A DNA stretch of 64,000 nucleotides from Mauremys mutica. Its lineage: Eukaryota; Chordata; Testudines; Geoemydidae. Below the pieces are notes generated by a model. It saw only the letters and a program-made list of their open reading frames with translations, was not told where the DNA came from and searched no databases. Position numbers and translations under genes: made by a program. Below are positions 11,766 through 22,683 of this stretch, one piece after another; the stretch's first letter is position 1, and each line of letters starts with the position of its first letter. The stretch is from the NCBI RefSeq assembly GCF_020497125.1, contig NC_059076.1:13135951-13199950 (forward strand), read 5' to 3'.

Positions 11766-12847
11766 CACACAGAGAACATCTAATTGAATTAAAGTCTGTA
11801 TAAAACCATTTCAACATAGTGAGGGTACCAGGACTAGCAAGGGTTGAGGACCATTTGACTGGAACCACGGTGGCTTCTGTGGCATGTCTTGGGTACATTC
11901 CAGTAGGGAAAAATCTGTAGAGCTGCAACTTGAAGGCCAGTTTGTACTTTTCGCCAGGCATGATGCCATGTGCTTAACACGGCACTCCAGTGCTCAATTT
12001 GGGAGAGCAGTGCTGCAGTTTGTATTTTTTGCTAAGAGCTCCTCAGTACTGCTCACTAATCTCCCACAAGTGGGACTGTACAGAGGCGCAAAGAAAGAGA
12101 GGTTTATCCACCAATCACCTGTGCATTCACACTCAACAACCACCTTTCCCTTCACCTCCGGGTCCCGTATAACATCAGGACACTGGTTCGGGAGAAGGGA
12201 CAGGAAGTTAAGGAGGTGAAGTCTCTTATAGCCTTAGTTGCTGAACATTTGATGCCATGAGAGAGCACTTGCACATGTGTGCGCTCCCCTCCTCCCTCCA
12301 CACTGGTGTATGCAGCCTTCCAGAAGGTTGTGTGTGCTCGCCACCGGTGGACAACTCCCATAAGTGCCAATGCAGAGAGGTGACTCAACATTAGGCACCA
12401 ATAAGTAACTTCTCCTTATCTCCCATCACTTCCTCATTTACCTAGTCTATCTTGTCTTCTCTCTCCTTGCCCAGGCTCTCCCTCCTTCCTGTTGTTAATC
12501 TTCTTTCATCTTAATACTGGCCTACCATTCCTCTACCACTCACAGTCGTGTTGCCCTCTCTGGCGGCTGAGTGGAGGGGAAGCTGTTGAGGATCTTGGGG
12601 GCTGAACTATGTGCATTTGTTGTGTTGCCCCTGATCTCTGCTACAGAACTCAAGAGGAAGCTGTTAGTATCTGTTAGTAAATATTAACCCTATTCTTTTT
12701 TTCTGTTTGATTAATTTATATATTAGCTATTCTTTAGAATCTTTATCTTCAACAAAGAGTGTGTCTGAATTCTAAAGCGCAGAACACTGGCCCTTGACTG
12801 ATAGGTAACCCTATGCAGGAATGTTCTCCATCATACCGTATTTTAAA

Positions 12848-13935
12848 AACGGTGAGGAGTCCTTGAGGCACCTTAAAACTAACACACTTATTTGGGCATA
12901 AGCTCTCGTGGGATAGGTGGGTATTGTAGTTTTAAGAACAAATTGACAGAGCCAGAAGGGTACCCAGAAGTCACCTACTACAGGACAGGCCCAACAAAGT
13001 AACAGAATGCCACTAGCCGTCACCTACAGCCCCCAACTAGAAGCACTACAGTGCCTCATCAGGGATCCACAACCTATCCTGAAGGTCGAGCCCTCACTCT
13101 CTCAGATCTTTGGGGACAGGCCAGTCCTCACTTACAGATAGCCCCGCAACCTGAAGCAAATGCTCACCAGCAACCCCACACCAGAAAAACTAATCCAGGA
13201 ACCAATCCCTGCAACAAACCATGTTGCCAACTCTGTCTGCATATTTATTCAAGGGACACCATTCTAGGACCCAACCACATCAGCCGTACCATCAAGCCAT
13301 ACCATCGTTCACCTGCACATCTACCAATGTGATATATGCCATCATGTGCCAGCAATGCCCCTCTGCCATGTACATTGGCCAAACTGGACAGTCTCTACGC
13401 AAAAGAATAAATGGACACAAATCAGACAAAGAATTGTAACATTCAAAAACCAGTAGGAGAACACTTCAGTCTCCCTGGACACTCAACAACAGACCTAAAA
13501 TTTGCCATTCTTCAACAAAAAACTTCAGAAACAGACCAACGAGAAACTGCAGAACTGGGATTAATTTGCAAACTTGACACCATCAAATTCCGCCTGAATA
13601 AAGACTGAGTGGCTGGGTCACTACAAAAAATAATTTCCCCTCTGTTGATACTCACACCACCTTGTCAACTGCTGAGAATTGCTCACGTTCACGCTAATTG
13701 AATTGGCCTCTTTAGCACTGACCCCCCCCCCCACTTGGTAAGGCAACTCCCATCTTTTCATGTGCTGTATATTTATACCTCCTTACTTGTATTTTCCACT
13801 CCATGCATCTGAGGAAGTGGGTTATAGCCCACAAAAGCTTATGCCCAAATAATTTGTTAGTTTCCAAGCTGCCACAAGGACTCCTCTTTGTTTTTATTGA
13901 TACAGACTAACACGGCTACCCCTCTGAAACCAGCT
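12848..13935 (+). mobile_element. Penelope-like element, 5'-truncated, with ~9-bp target duplication
   Basis: The insertion carries a GIY-YIG endonuclease fragment and the characteristic 3' end (13800-13935: 'aaagcttatgcccaaat', 'cagactaacacggctacccc'). Its left edge carries an inverted version of the 3' segment ('tttgggcataagctctcgtggg'), as often seen for Penelope insertions. The flanks repeat gtattttaa (12839-12847 and 13936-13944), and the direct-repeat partner at 16680 has the uninterrupted site. Confidence 0.8.
13051..13608 (+). pseudogene. Penelope-like GIY-YIG endonuclease fragment
   Basis: Three + strand frames together read as the C-terminal endonuclease of a Penelope-like retroelement: a Cys-rich stretch (NPCNKPCCQLC), then VIYAIMCQQCPSAMYIGQTG with the two GIY-YIG tyrosines, then RKRINGHKSD, and after a frame change near 13430 VGEHFSLPGHS and ETAELGLI with the metal-binding Glu, ending RLNKD. 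The endonuclease nicks the target for reverse transcription. The reverse-transcriptase domain is absent and the frame is broken, so it is dead. Confidence 0.8.
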
Positions 13936-14017
13936 GTATTTTAACAATCTCTGGCACCTTCATATCTATAAAACCCCAAATATTCTTGGAAACAATCTCC
14001 TTTACATACATGTAGGG

Positions 14018-14251
14018 CAGTGGTTCTCAAACTAGGGCCGCTGCTTGTTCAGGGAAAGCCCCTGGTGGGCCGGGCCGGTTTGTTTACCTGCCGCGTCCAC
14101 AGGTTTGGCTGATCACGGCTCCCACTGGCTGCGGTTCGCTGCTCCAGGCCAATGGGGGCTGCAGGAAAGGTGGCCAGCACATCCCTCAGGCCACGCCGCT
14201 TCCTGCAGCCTCCATTGGCCTGGGACGGCGAACCTAGTTTGAGAACCACTG
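14018..14251. mobile_element. hAT-type MITE, 234 bp
   Basis: Near-perfect 18-base terminal inverted repeats, CAGTGGTTCTCAAACTAG and its complement, bound a GC-rich interior. The 8-bp flanks atgtaggg (14010-14017) and atataggg (14252-14259) match at 7 of 8 positions. It is inserted inside the upstream direct repeat. Confidence 0.85.
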
Positions 14252-14720
14252 ATATAGGGCATATACGTAATGGGTACAGAAGCATATATAGACTTGAGAA
14301 ACTAATAAGGGATGATTGTTACAGCAGATGTTTTCTGTTGGGGAATCAATAGGGAAGATTGATTGTGGGGTAAGAAGGACTCATTGAGAGAGATTATCTT
14401 GAAGAATTGTTAGTCTTCTCAGCTGTGAATAATCAGGCCTTCACACATAAACCAGGTAAACTGAGAATGTATAGAAATGACATCAGAACATATGTTCCTG
14501 GGGAATATTCTTGCAAAAAAGGTTTCTTTGTCTACAACCCTATATAATGATATTGGTAAGGGAACTTCACTGGGGGAATGAGGGCTGCGCTTCCTTCCAG
14601 ATATACACTGAGACAGAGCCAGCTCTTGGTAGGGTAATAATGTATCTCTTTCTGTATTCTGTATAGTGCTGGACTAATCTGATTCATAATCTTAGATTAA
14701 ATAATTCCAATTTAGCCCAT

Positions 14721-15389
14721 TGTAGATGGGCTGACTCACCCCTGTGGCGCCTCCAGCTGGTGACTCCGGGAGTTAGCTCTTTTCCAGCGCTGGAGCGCCC
14801 TCTGCAGGCTGGTGATCCACCTGTCCTCTGGCCCCCATGTCCCTCCCTGGACACGGTGCCCTTTCACATGGGGTGCTGCCCCTGGCAGTAACCCCTTTCT
14901 CTCTGGGTCTCCCCTCCTTGGGGAACCCCCACCCTCTATCCCCACCTTGCCTCAGTATTGGCTACTGCCAGTCATTGTCTAGCCCCACACTCTGGGGCAG
15001 ACTGCAGTATCAGCCTACTCATCACAGGCAAAGGGGTTTGGACCTGCTGCCTTGGCCTACCCCTGGGCTGCCCTCTGCAACCCCCAGTACCTGTTGGCCC
15101 TGTGCTAGGCCGCAGCCTGGGGCTTTCTAGGCTGGAGCTCCCCAGCCCTGCTTCACCCTAGGTACCTTATCTCAGTTCCCTGCAGCCAGGCCCTTCTCCC
15201 TCTGAATACAGAGAGAGACTGTCTTGGCTTCTAGCTTCTCTGGCCTTCTTATAAGGCCCTGTTCAGTTTGGGGCGTGGCCTCACCTGCAGCCACTCCCTC
15301 AATCAGCCCAGCCTAGAGCAGCAGCTCTCAAGCCCTGCCAGGCTGCTTTTAAACCCCTCAGGGCAGGAGCAGGGTTCCACTCTGCTACA
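14721..15389 (-). mobile_element. LTR-like solo element inserted in the direct repeat
   Basis: The 669-bp block begins TGTAG and ends CTACA, and has near-identical 5-bp flanks (cccat, cacat). Read on the - strand it has a TATA-like 'cttataagaag' near 15250. The direct-repeat partner lacks this block (site near 17190). The outline suits a solo LTR, but a DNA transposon with short inverted termini is not excluded. No coding content was recognised. Confidence 0.4.
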
Positions 15390-16195
15390 CACATTATTTG
15401 AAAATCTTGAGTCATTAACTCAGACATGCAACAAAGCAGTGAGTTGAACTGGAACTGCTGGAGACAGCACAATGGGCAGTGTAACCGCACCGAGAGCTGG
15501 TAAGACCAGCATTGTGTGTTGCTGCTCCATTGGTTCCTCTTCAACACAACTTGGTGGGGCGGGAACATTCAGGACTAATCCCCATAGCCGAGGCAACCTG
15601 CTCTCATCAGACCAACGTTCCTACTCTCCACTGCAAAGGGAGTTTCAAACCATGAATTGTGCGAACAGCATGTAACTATTTCTGAGTAAGAAGGCTAGCT
15701 AGAGAACAGAACTGTGCATCACTAGATTAAGTGTTAAACAAACAAAATCCCTAGGATTCCTTGGTATGTTAGCATCATAGCTGTTAATGGTTGAATTGTT
15801 TTAGTGGAAAAATACACAAGTCATTTAATCCTAAATTAGTTGGTGCTGTCATAATGTGCAAAAGACTTCACTGAACTTTCTCTCAGGAGGATATTTTGAG
15901 ATTTTCTTCTTTCATGTGTTTTTATACATTCGTGTGTACATGTAGCAGATGATGATAACTCTGGTGAAGAACTCCTGCATTTACTTAGTCACGTACATTT
16001 CCTTCCCTGTGGACAGATTACTTGAGCCTAAAGTGATCAGCTAAAATGAGGACCCTGGGGGACTCAGAATGATAAAACAGCAATAATAGCTCTCATTCCT
16101 ATACCGACTGTTCACTAACTGCCTTTTTTTTCCCCTTAAATTTTACAGAACAAAAATAACAGAAATGCAGGAGAATTAATCATATAGAATTGAAA

Positions 16196-16270
16196 ATGAT
16201 TTCTCCACATCATAAACTTCCTCAGTGGATGTCTGCACAGAGTAAAGACAATGCTGTGGGTGACAAAAAG
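16196..16270 (+). CDS. WRN: WRN exon 2, coding part with start codon
   Basis: The acceptor follows a long pyrimidine tract (exon begins 16149 after 'ttttacag') and the donor is aaaag/gtagg. The ATG at 16196 opens 25 codons ending LPQWMSAQSKDNAVGDKK, which aligns with the Trp-Met region near residue 18 of human WRN. An in-frame TAA at 16157-16159 rules out a start further upstream in this exon. The N-terminus is about 7 residues shorter than in human. A 5-codon upstream ORF (16165-16179, ATG to TAA) precedes the start. Confidence 0.9.
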
Positions 16271-16509
16271 GTAGGATCTGATGTGAAAATCCAGTTGTGC
16301 TACATTACATAGATGGTTTGGACTAATGTTCAATTTTATTACATTTTCAGCTTGTACCGTTGTTCCAGCATTCATTGTTAATATATTTACAGCTTGTCTG
16401 TAGATTAATTGCATATATGTGGTACGTTTTTGATTGATGATCCATTTTGCTGTACAGAATTTTTCATTTGACAGAACAACAATCTTAATATAAATTTCAC
16501 CATGTAATG

Positions 16510-17235
16510 GTGTACCTATTAATAAATAGTAATACTTTTAGTTCTTTCTTTCTGTATATTTGATTCATTTATACATATTAACTATTCTCTAGAATCTGTA
16601 TCCACAACAAAGAGTATAGCTGAATTCTAAGGCCCAGAACACTGGTCCTTGACCAGTAAGGTACCCTATTTCATTATGCTGTATTTAATAACTTTAGGGC
16701 ATCTTCATGTCTCTAAAACTCCAGATATTCTTTCAAACCAGCTCCTTAACATATATCTATATAGATATAAAATGTTGACATAAGCATATATAGACTTGGG
16801 AAACTAATAAGAGATTGTCATAGCAGATGTTTTCTGTGGGGGAATCAATATGGAAGACTGATTGTGGGGTAAGAAAGACCCACAGAGAGATTAACTTGAA
16901 GAATTGTTATTGCTCTCAGCGGTAAATAATCATGCCTTGACATGAGAGAGAATATATAGAAATGACATCACAACATATATTTCTGGGAGAATATTCTTGG
17001 AAACTGGGTTTCCTTTGTTGGAAATTCTATATAATGATAGTGATATGAAAACTTGGTGTGGGGGGAGGATGAAAACTGCACGTCCCTTCCAGATGCAGGT
17101 AAGATACATATACAGCTCTTATTCTGACAACAAAGGGTAGTAATGTATTTATTTCTGTATAGTGCTGTATTTATCTCTGATTAACCTGTTATTTCAACAA
17201 TATCGAGTTGTTAACACAGACATGCAACAAATATA
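16510..17235. repeat. Direct repeat, downstream copy (uninterrupted)
   Basis: This is the intact partner of the interrupted unit at 12660-15433, about 0.7 kb, in the same orientation. It starts 240 bp after exon 2 and ends 'cagacatgcaacaaa'. The copies have diverged visibly, so the duplication is old. No coding potential or terminal motif was recognised, so it could be an unnamed dispersed repeat or a local duplication. Confidence 0.75.
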
Positions 17236-17504
17236 ATCCGCTCTGTCTGTCTGTCAGTGACTAAACAACAACATGGTATGAGGATTAAATTAATAGCAGT
17301 CAAGACATGAGTGTTACTGTGTATAAAACACTGGGTAGTACATTACTGTAGCTGACTGTCTGAGTTTGCTATACTCCAGTGCTATGGAGTAACAGCAGTT
17401 GCTCCACAGTTAAAGTTGCAGCTGAGTCTTCTTTATAATCATGATTCTGACCTCCTTTTAAAAACGGGAAAATGGTTATCATTATAGCAAATGTTATTTG
17501 TCAA

Positions 17505-18626
17505 TTATTGGAGGCTCCAGCCTGGCACTGGGGAGCACAGGCCACTGGCTGCGCAGAGGTGGGAGGTTAGTCTGCAGCACCCACCGGGGCATGGACTCAG
17601 CCGTGAGGCTGCACCCAACCCTGACACAGCGCAAGGACCAGACTTGTCCCAGAAACATCCCAGGGCTCTGCCCCTCCGTGCCAGGTGCACCAGGCGGGGA
17701 CAGGCAGGCTCAGCAAGGCCAAGTGTGGAGGGGCTCAGTGTGGGGGGGATCCAGGTGTGGGTTGAGAGGGTTCTGTGTGGGGCAATCTGGATGCGGGTGG
17801 CTCAGTGGGGGATCTGGATGCACAGGGGATTGTTGGGGCGTTCTGGGTGCAACGGTAATGGGACTCTGCAGGGAGGGTCCAGGTGAAGATGGTTGGGACT
17901 CAGCGGGGGGGAAGTCGGGTGTGTAGGGGGGGATACAGCTCGGTAGGGGGTATGGGTGTGGGGGCCTCGGGAGGCCCAGATGCTGGGGCAGTGGGGCTTA
18001 GTGGGGTGGGGATCCAGGTGCAGCTGGTTGAGGCTCGGTGGGGTGGGGATCGGTGCAGGTGGCTTAGTGAGGTGGTCCAGGTGCAGGGGGAGTGGGGCTC
18101 ATCATGGGGGATCTGAGTGTGCGGGGCAAGACTCAGCAGGAGAGCCTGGGTATGAGGGGGTCTGGATAATGGGGCATGGGTGGGTGGAGGAGCAGCTCAC
18201 TGTACAGCAATCCCTCCCCCTGCAGCTGAGGAGTGATGGGTGCAGGAAGTGGGGAGTGGAGGGGGAGAGAGTTTGCAGAGCTTCCTGCAGCTGGGGGAGA
18301 AATCTGAGGGTGGGTCTGACCTGGCCCCAGATGCTATGCAGGGAAGAGGAACCAGCCAGGACTAGCAGCTGAGTTGGCGCAGGGTAGGAACCACCAGCTG
18401 GGTCTTCCCTAGTTCCTCCTCCTGCCCCACAGTGATTTACCTCTCTGCCGGCTGCCCTGGGCCCACAAAACACACTGCGGGTGGGGTAGGGGGGGTTGCA
18501 TTACCGCTCTTGTGGCTTCCCTTTGCTTCCCGTCACAAAGTCATTTTTCTGCAGGGAAGCAAAGAAATCTGCAGGGGACATAAATTCTGTACATGCGCAG
18601 TGGTGCAGAATTCCCCCAGGAGTAGT
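17505..18626. mobile_element. GC-rich non-autonomous element with terminal motif shared with 61640-62002
   Basis: The right end 'gtgcagaattcccccaggag' resembles the inverted terminus of the element at 61640-62002 (start 'actcctggggggattctgtg'). The left end near 17505 is approximate. The interior carries the G-rich minisatellite listed next. Overlapping open frames on both strands look like low-complexity artefacts. Confidence 0.35.
17700..18190 (+). repeat. Degenerate G-rich minisatellite
   Basis: A unit of very roughly 40-50 bp built on 'ggctcagtgggggatctgga' recurs with changes (ggctcagtg, ggcttagtg, ggctcggtg variants joined to ggatccaggtg or ggatctggatg). The + strand is rich in G runs of 3-7, so G-quadruplex formation is possible. 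Confidence 0.7.
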
Positions 18627-19689
18627 ACATGCAGCTGCTTACAGAGAAGACTACATGCATCAGTAGTTTCTGGTGCACATGAACCCTTATATTCCAGGAG
18701 ATGTACACAAAAAACAAACAAAAACCCATACTTCTCTGTTATGAGCAGAAGCTGCACATTACAAGACAGCAGTTGAATATAAGTGGCACCTAGTTATGTA
18801 CAATTTTTTTTGCTTATGATCAGTAACTATCAACAAAGATCTGAAATGCAGTTCCCCTCACCCCCAAAGGCTGCAGCTGATCTTATCAGGATATACCTCT
18901 CAATCAAGAGATGGATGCACAGCCATGGACAAATTTCAGCCAGAGCCAAATTATAAATCCTTTCTATTCAAAAAAAAAAAAAGAAAGAAAGAAAACCAAC
19001 CCCCTCCCCCACAATAAAATAAAATAACCAAAACTGAAAAGAAAATTCAAAGGATATAAAAACTAAAATTTCACACCAAAAGGCTACTACCTACATTTAC
19101 AGAGAACAATTTTATTTCCACTTTAGAATGTAACTGTGGAGATGCTACTATGTCCATGATATGCAGTGTGGCCAGATTGTGTTGTCTTGAAGGTGCTATG
19201 GATTATTTTTCTCCTGTGGTTCTGACTCAGTCTTGTTTCCAAAGCTGGGTATTTCTTACTGTACTGTGTTTTGTTGGCTGCCAAATAACTGATGGCTTGT
19301 CTTTGGTACAAAATTGTATGTCCTGTACAGAGTAGAATTAGCTAACGTGATGCTGCCGAGGACAAGCCGTGTTCAGCATTGTGTCAGGTGTTTAACGATA
19401 AACCCTGATCTACGCTGACCGCATAGTCACAGCCAGCATTGTTTGATTACTCTAATTTTTAGTCCTGTCCTAGTGCTGTTAATGTGTAGCAAAGACAAGG
19501 CCCAAGCCACGTCTTAGACATAATAAGTTGTTTTATAAGAAGGAACAAAATAAACATTTTAACCAAGTAAAGATGAGATGAAATATCAACTACAATTGAT
19601 ATTACACTTAATATTTATATGGTAGTTTTAATCTTCAGGGCACCTGCCTAATAATTTAAAAATTACTCTTCTGCAGCCCAACGTTTCAC

Positions 19690-21960
19690 ATGCTCCTGGG
19701 TGTTTGGGCTATGCTCCTCTCTGCAGTTTCGTGGAGGTAGATCAGCCTTTAGGTGCTGCATGCTCTAGTCACGCCCTCTTTGCTGCCGCTTGCTGCCAGA
19801 CTCTGCCTTTGCAGCAGCAAACGGTGGCAGTTTCTGTTTCTCCCACCCTTACTTCTCTGTTTTCGCTTGTTTTGCCCAGTTTTTGTGACGTGGGGAGCAG
19901 TGTTCTCCCTCTTCAGTGCTCCTCTTCCTCCCTGGGTTGGCTATCCCTCAGGTTTAACCCTCCTTCAGTCTCCACTGTAGCATCTCCCTGCCTGCTCTTC
20001 TCCCGCTGCAGAGGCAGAGCAGCCAGGAAAGCACTGGGTCAAATCCAAGCGGTGCTCTATATGTGATGCAGCCTTTCCAGGCTCAGCAGATGGGGAGTTG
20101 TGCCCAGACTGCCCCCAACCTTCTGTCTCAGACTCTCTTGAGGAAGTGAATTAGGGATGATAAGGGCAAGCACATTCACAAGAGCCCCCCACCTCAGGGT
20201 CTGTACCATACAAGAGCCAAAGGCCTCTATTGCTGAGACATCAGAGGTGGACGCTGCAGTAGCATCCCTCACCAGGGATATGGTTATTCCCTGAGGAGTG
20301 GAGTTCTCCCCGAAGGATCCCATAGATAGAAGGATGGAACCCACTCTCCAAAAGGACTTTTGACGTCTCCTCTGCCACCCTCCGAGCATCTTTGGCAGTT
20401 CCCTGTTTGGCTGGAGCATCTCTTTCCTGGACCGAAGATCTCAAAGGCCTTAAGTCCAGAGATCACCTTGACTTTGGTTCCATTTTAAAGAGCGTCTCCC
20501 TAACAGCAGCATTTGTAGCTGATGCCTCAGTGGATGCGATCAGGCTGTCAGTCCAAGCCATGGCTTCTAGCTGACTAGCCAGGCACCACCTATGGCTCTG
20601 ACCCTGGAAGGTGGATACTGGCTCTGAGCAAGTCCTATGCTCGGCCAAGTTTACAGTTTCCCTCCTTTTTGGAGAAAAAGTTGGTTATGTTGGTGGCTGA
20701 CAATGTGGCAAAATCCACACAGTCTCTCCCTTCCCCACTAACTGTCCTCAGGAGAGACTGTGGACCAGCCTTCAGACAGAGATGCTTCTCATCTTTGCAG
20801 AGATACCGGCAAAGGGACACAGATTCTTCCAGGAAAAACAGTGGAATCGGGCCCTGGGGTTTGGAAATGTTGAGGGAGCAGCTTACACCCGCCAATCCAG
20901 TGCAAATCCCAGAAACCCCGGAATTCCAACCATTCTGGGCTTCTCCCAGAAAGGCATAGACAGCCCAGTACAGTTGCCTGTCGGTGTCTGCTCTTAGTAG
21001 CATGCTATTCACAACATGCTTAGGTTTCCTCATGGCTGACAAGCCACAGGTAGCCAGATTCCTTGGAGCAGTCTGGTTAGCCAGTCCGGCAGTCAGGCCG
21101 CTCTTCCCAAAATGGGATTTACTGCTAGTTTTGAGGGCCCTGACAAGCCATCTGCTTGAACTGTTGTCTACAGTGTTCTTATTTGACCATTAAGACCTGT
21201 TTTAGTAGCTGCTGCATCCACCAGGCGAGTGTTGGAGCTGGCAGCCTTATCTGTGCGGCAGCCTTTACTGCATGTTCCATGAGATCAAGGTGGGGTTCAG
21301 GACACCAGAATCTATTTTTACTAAGGTAAATTCCTACTACTTTCATTCTCAAGAGGTTGTGCTTCCTTTGTTCTGTCCAAAACCACAGCAGCAAACAGAG
21401 AAGACATGGCATACCTGATGTTTTTAAGGCTCCTCTGACATCTATCTCAAATGTAAACAGTCCTCAAGAAGATTGGGCTCTCTATTCTTGTCCTTCCACT
21501 CAAAATGGCAGGGACTTAGAGCTTCCAAGTCCTCCATTGCTAGGTGGATTAGACTATATATTGCGGAAGCCTACAAATCATTGGAGGTTCCTAGCTCAGA
21601 AGAGATCAAGGCGCGCTCCACGAGAACTATAGCAACCTCACAGGCGCAATGAGAAAATGCGTCCCCTTTGGAAATTGAAAAGCGGACACTTGGTCTGCAG
21701 CTAACACCTTCATTAATCACTATAAAATGGACTTTCTTCTGCAGAGACCTCCTTTGGCAGAAAGGTGCTGTGGGTGGTGGCCCAGAAATAATATAGGGCT
21801 TTTGGGGGGTACATCTTTTCTACCAAACTCTTGATTTATACCCCTCCTTATGTCTAATCACTGCTTTCTGCTTCCCAGACATCCAGAATTGTGGGAGATG
21901 CTGCTTGCAGAAAGGAAATTATTGATAGGAAATTTTCTGTTCATTTTAATGAACTGTACA
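19690..21960 (+). mobile_element. DIRS-like tyrosine-recombinase retrotransposon, decayed
   Basis: The + strand translation in changing frames gives two recognisable parts. Around 20480-20680 is a gag-like stretch (FVADASVDAIRLSVQAMASS, then SLLFGEKL). Around 21045-21720 is a region typical of the DIRS tyrosine recombinase: FLGAVWLASPAVRPLFPKWD, then VVLPLFCPKPQ, then KSSIARWIRLYIAEAYKSLE, then KARSTRTIATSQA, a decayed version of the catalytic His-x-x-Arg box. The reverse transcriptase/RNase H portion normally between them is missing. Stops and frameshifts are numerous, so it is inactive. DIRS elements integrate with a tyrosine recombinase instead of a DDE integrase. Confidence 0.6.
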
Positions 21961-22114
21961 AATTATTTCATATGTCTATGTATTGCACCACAAAAACTAT
22001 ATTAAAATAACATTATTAAGGTTGCAAAGTCCAACATTCCAAAGCTAGGAAATGCTGGAATTTAGGTTGCCTGTGTGACATTAATTCGCTCCACTTGTGA
22101 ACGTGTATACAGAG

Positions 22115-22505
22115 ACTTTATCTGCTAAGCCCTAACAAGTCTCAGCTGAGCATGTGCAATTTGTTATAGGTTTATAACTTAGCCAAAATTGGGCTCATTT
22201 TTACAGGTATGGTAAAAGGCACATGCCTGACTCAAAATGACATATTTCAGGTTCCTGCTGCAAAGCGTGGAGATGCTACAGCATTTTGAAGAAAAGGTTG
22301 CCAAAAAATTTTAACTTGGACAAAACATATTTTTTCCTAGTCTTGTTCTCAGAAATGATGAACTCTTTTGGCTGAAGTTTTACAAAAACAAGTCAGTAAA
22401 AGGTTAACACCTGTCATGGAAAATTTTAGCCCAAATGGTTAAAGTTTGACAAATTTGTAAGCAAGTGAAGACAGGGTCTTTAACAAAGGGTGGTGCTATG
22501 AGCTG
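22115..22505. repeat. Unnamed interspersed repeat, copy A
   Basis: It is related to 60620-61010 in the same orientation. Shared landmarks in the same order are 'aagcgtggagatgct' (aagcatggagatgct), 'aatggttaaagtttgacaaa' (aatggttaaagcttggcaaa) and an end with 'acagggtct/cct'. No coding potential was seen, and I cannot name the family. Confidence 0.6.
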
Positions 22506-22683
22506 TCTATTTTAAAGTTTGTAACTGTTCTGCTAAATAGTTTTACAGTAACAAACCAATCCCAAAATTGTTTTGGTAGCCAGGACTATGGCTTTAAGAA
22601 AGTTGTATTGCTAATGAATGTGTTTGCAATGTGGCTAAATATGCCCTATAACAGATCCTCTTCTAAATGTTGTTAAACAGAAG

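Larger units (their letters stand above)
12660..15433. repeat. Direct repeat, upstream copy (interrupted by three insertions)
   Basis: When the Penelope-like element, the hAT MITE and the LTR-like element are set aside, the remaining pieces align in order with 16510-17235. Shared landmarks are 'gaattctaa', 'cagaacactgg', 'agcatatatagactt', 'gcagatgttttctgt', 'gaatattctt', 'ttctgtatagtgctg' and the end 'cagacatgcaacaaa'. The unit is ~0.7 kb and non-coding. The two copies flank WRN exon 2. Confidence 0.8.
781..16148 (+). other. Probable WRN intron 1, remaining sequence
   Basis: This inferred intron is mostly interspersed repeats listed separately. The stretches 830-1327, 1410-2205, 2386-3545, 3736-4150, 4700-5468, 7630-8434, 11770-12640 and 15434-16148 hold no gene that I recognise. 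Two minor items: 4070-4120 reads M-K-F-A-E-D-I-K-L on the + strand, a decayed LINE reverse-transcriptase FADDTKL motif, and 3405-3480 has vague repeat-like sequence. A poly-C run lies near 13723. Confidence 0.5.
16271..22683 (+). other. WRN: WRN intron 2, remaining sequence
   Basis: Besides the listed repeats, the stretches 16280-16500, 17240-17500, 18630-19680 and 22510-22670 show nothing that I recognise. A 12-base poly-A followed by (gaaa)n lies at 18969-18995. 21960-22110 is plain AT-rich intron. Confidence 0.6.

Noticed and set aside
17491..18473. Gly/Trp-rich open frames up to 142 residues
   Set aside because: They cross a G-rich minisatellite and consist of repeated GGS/WG motifs without conservation.
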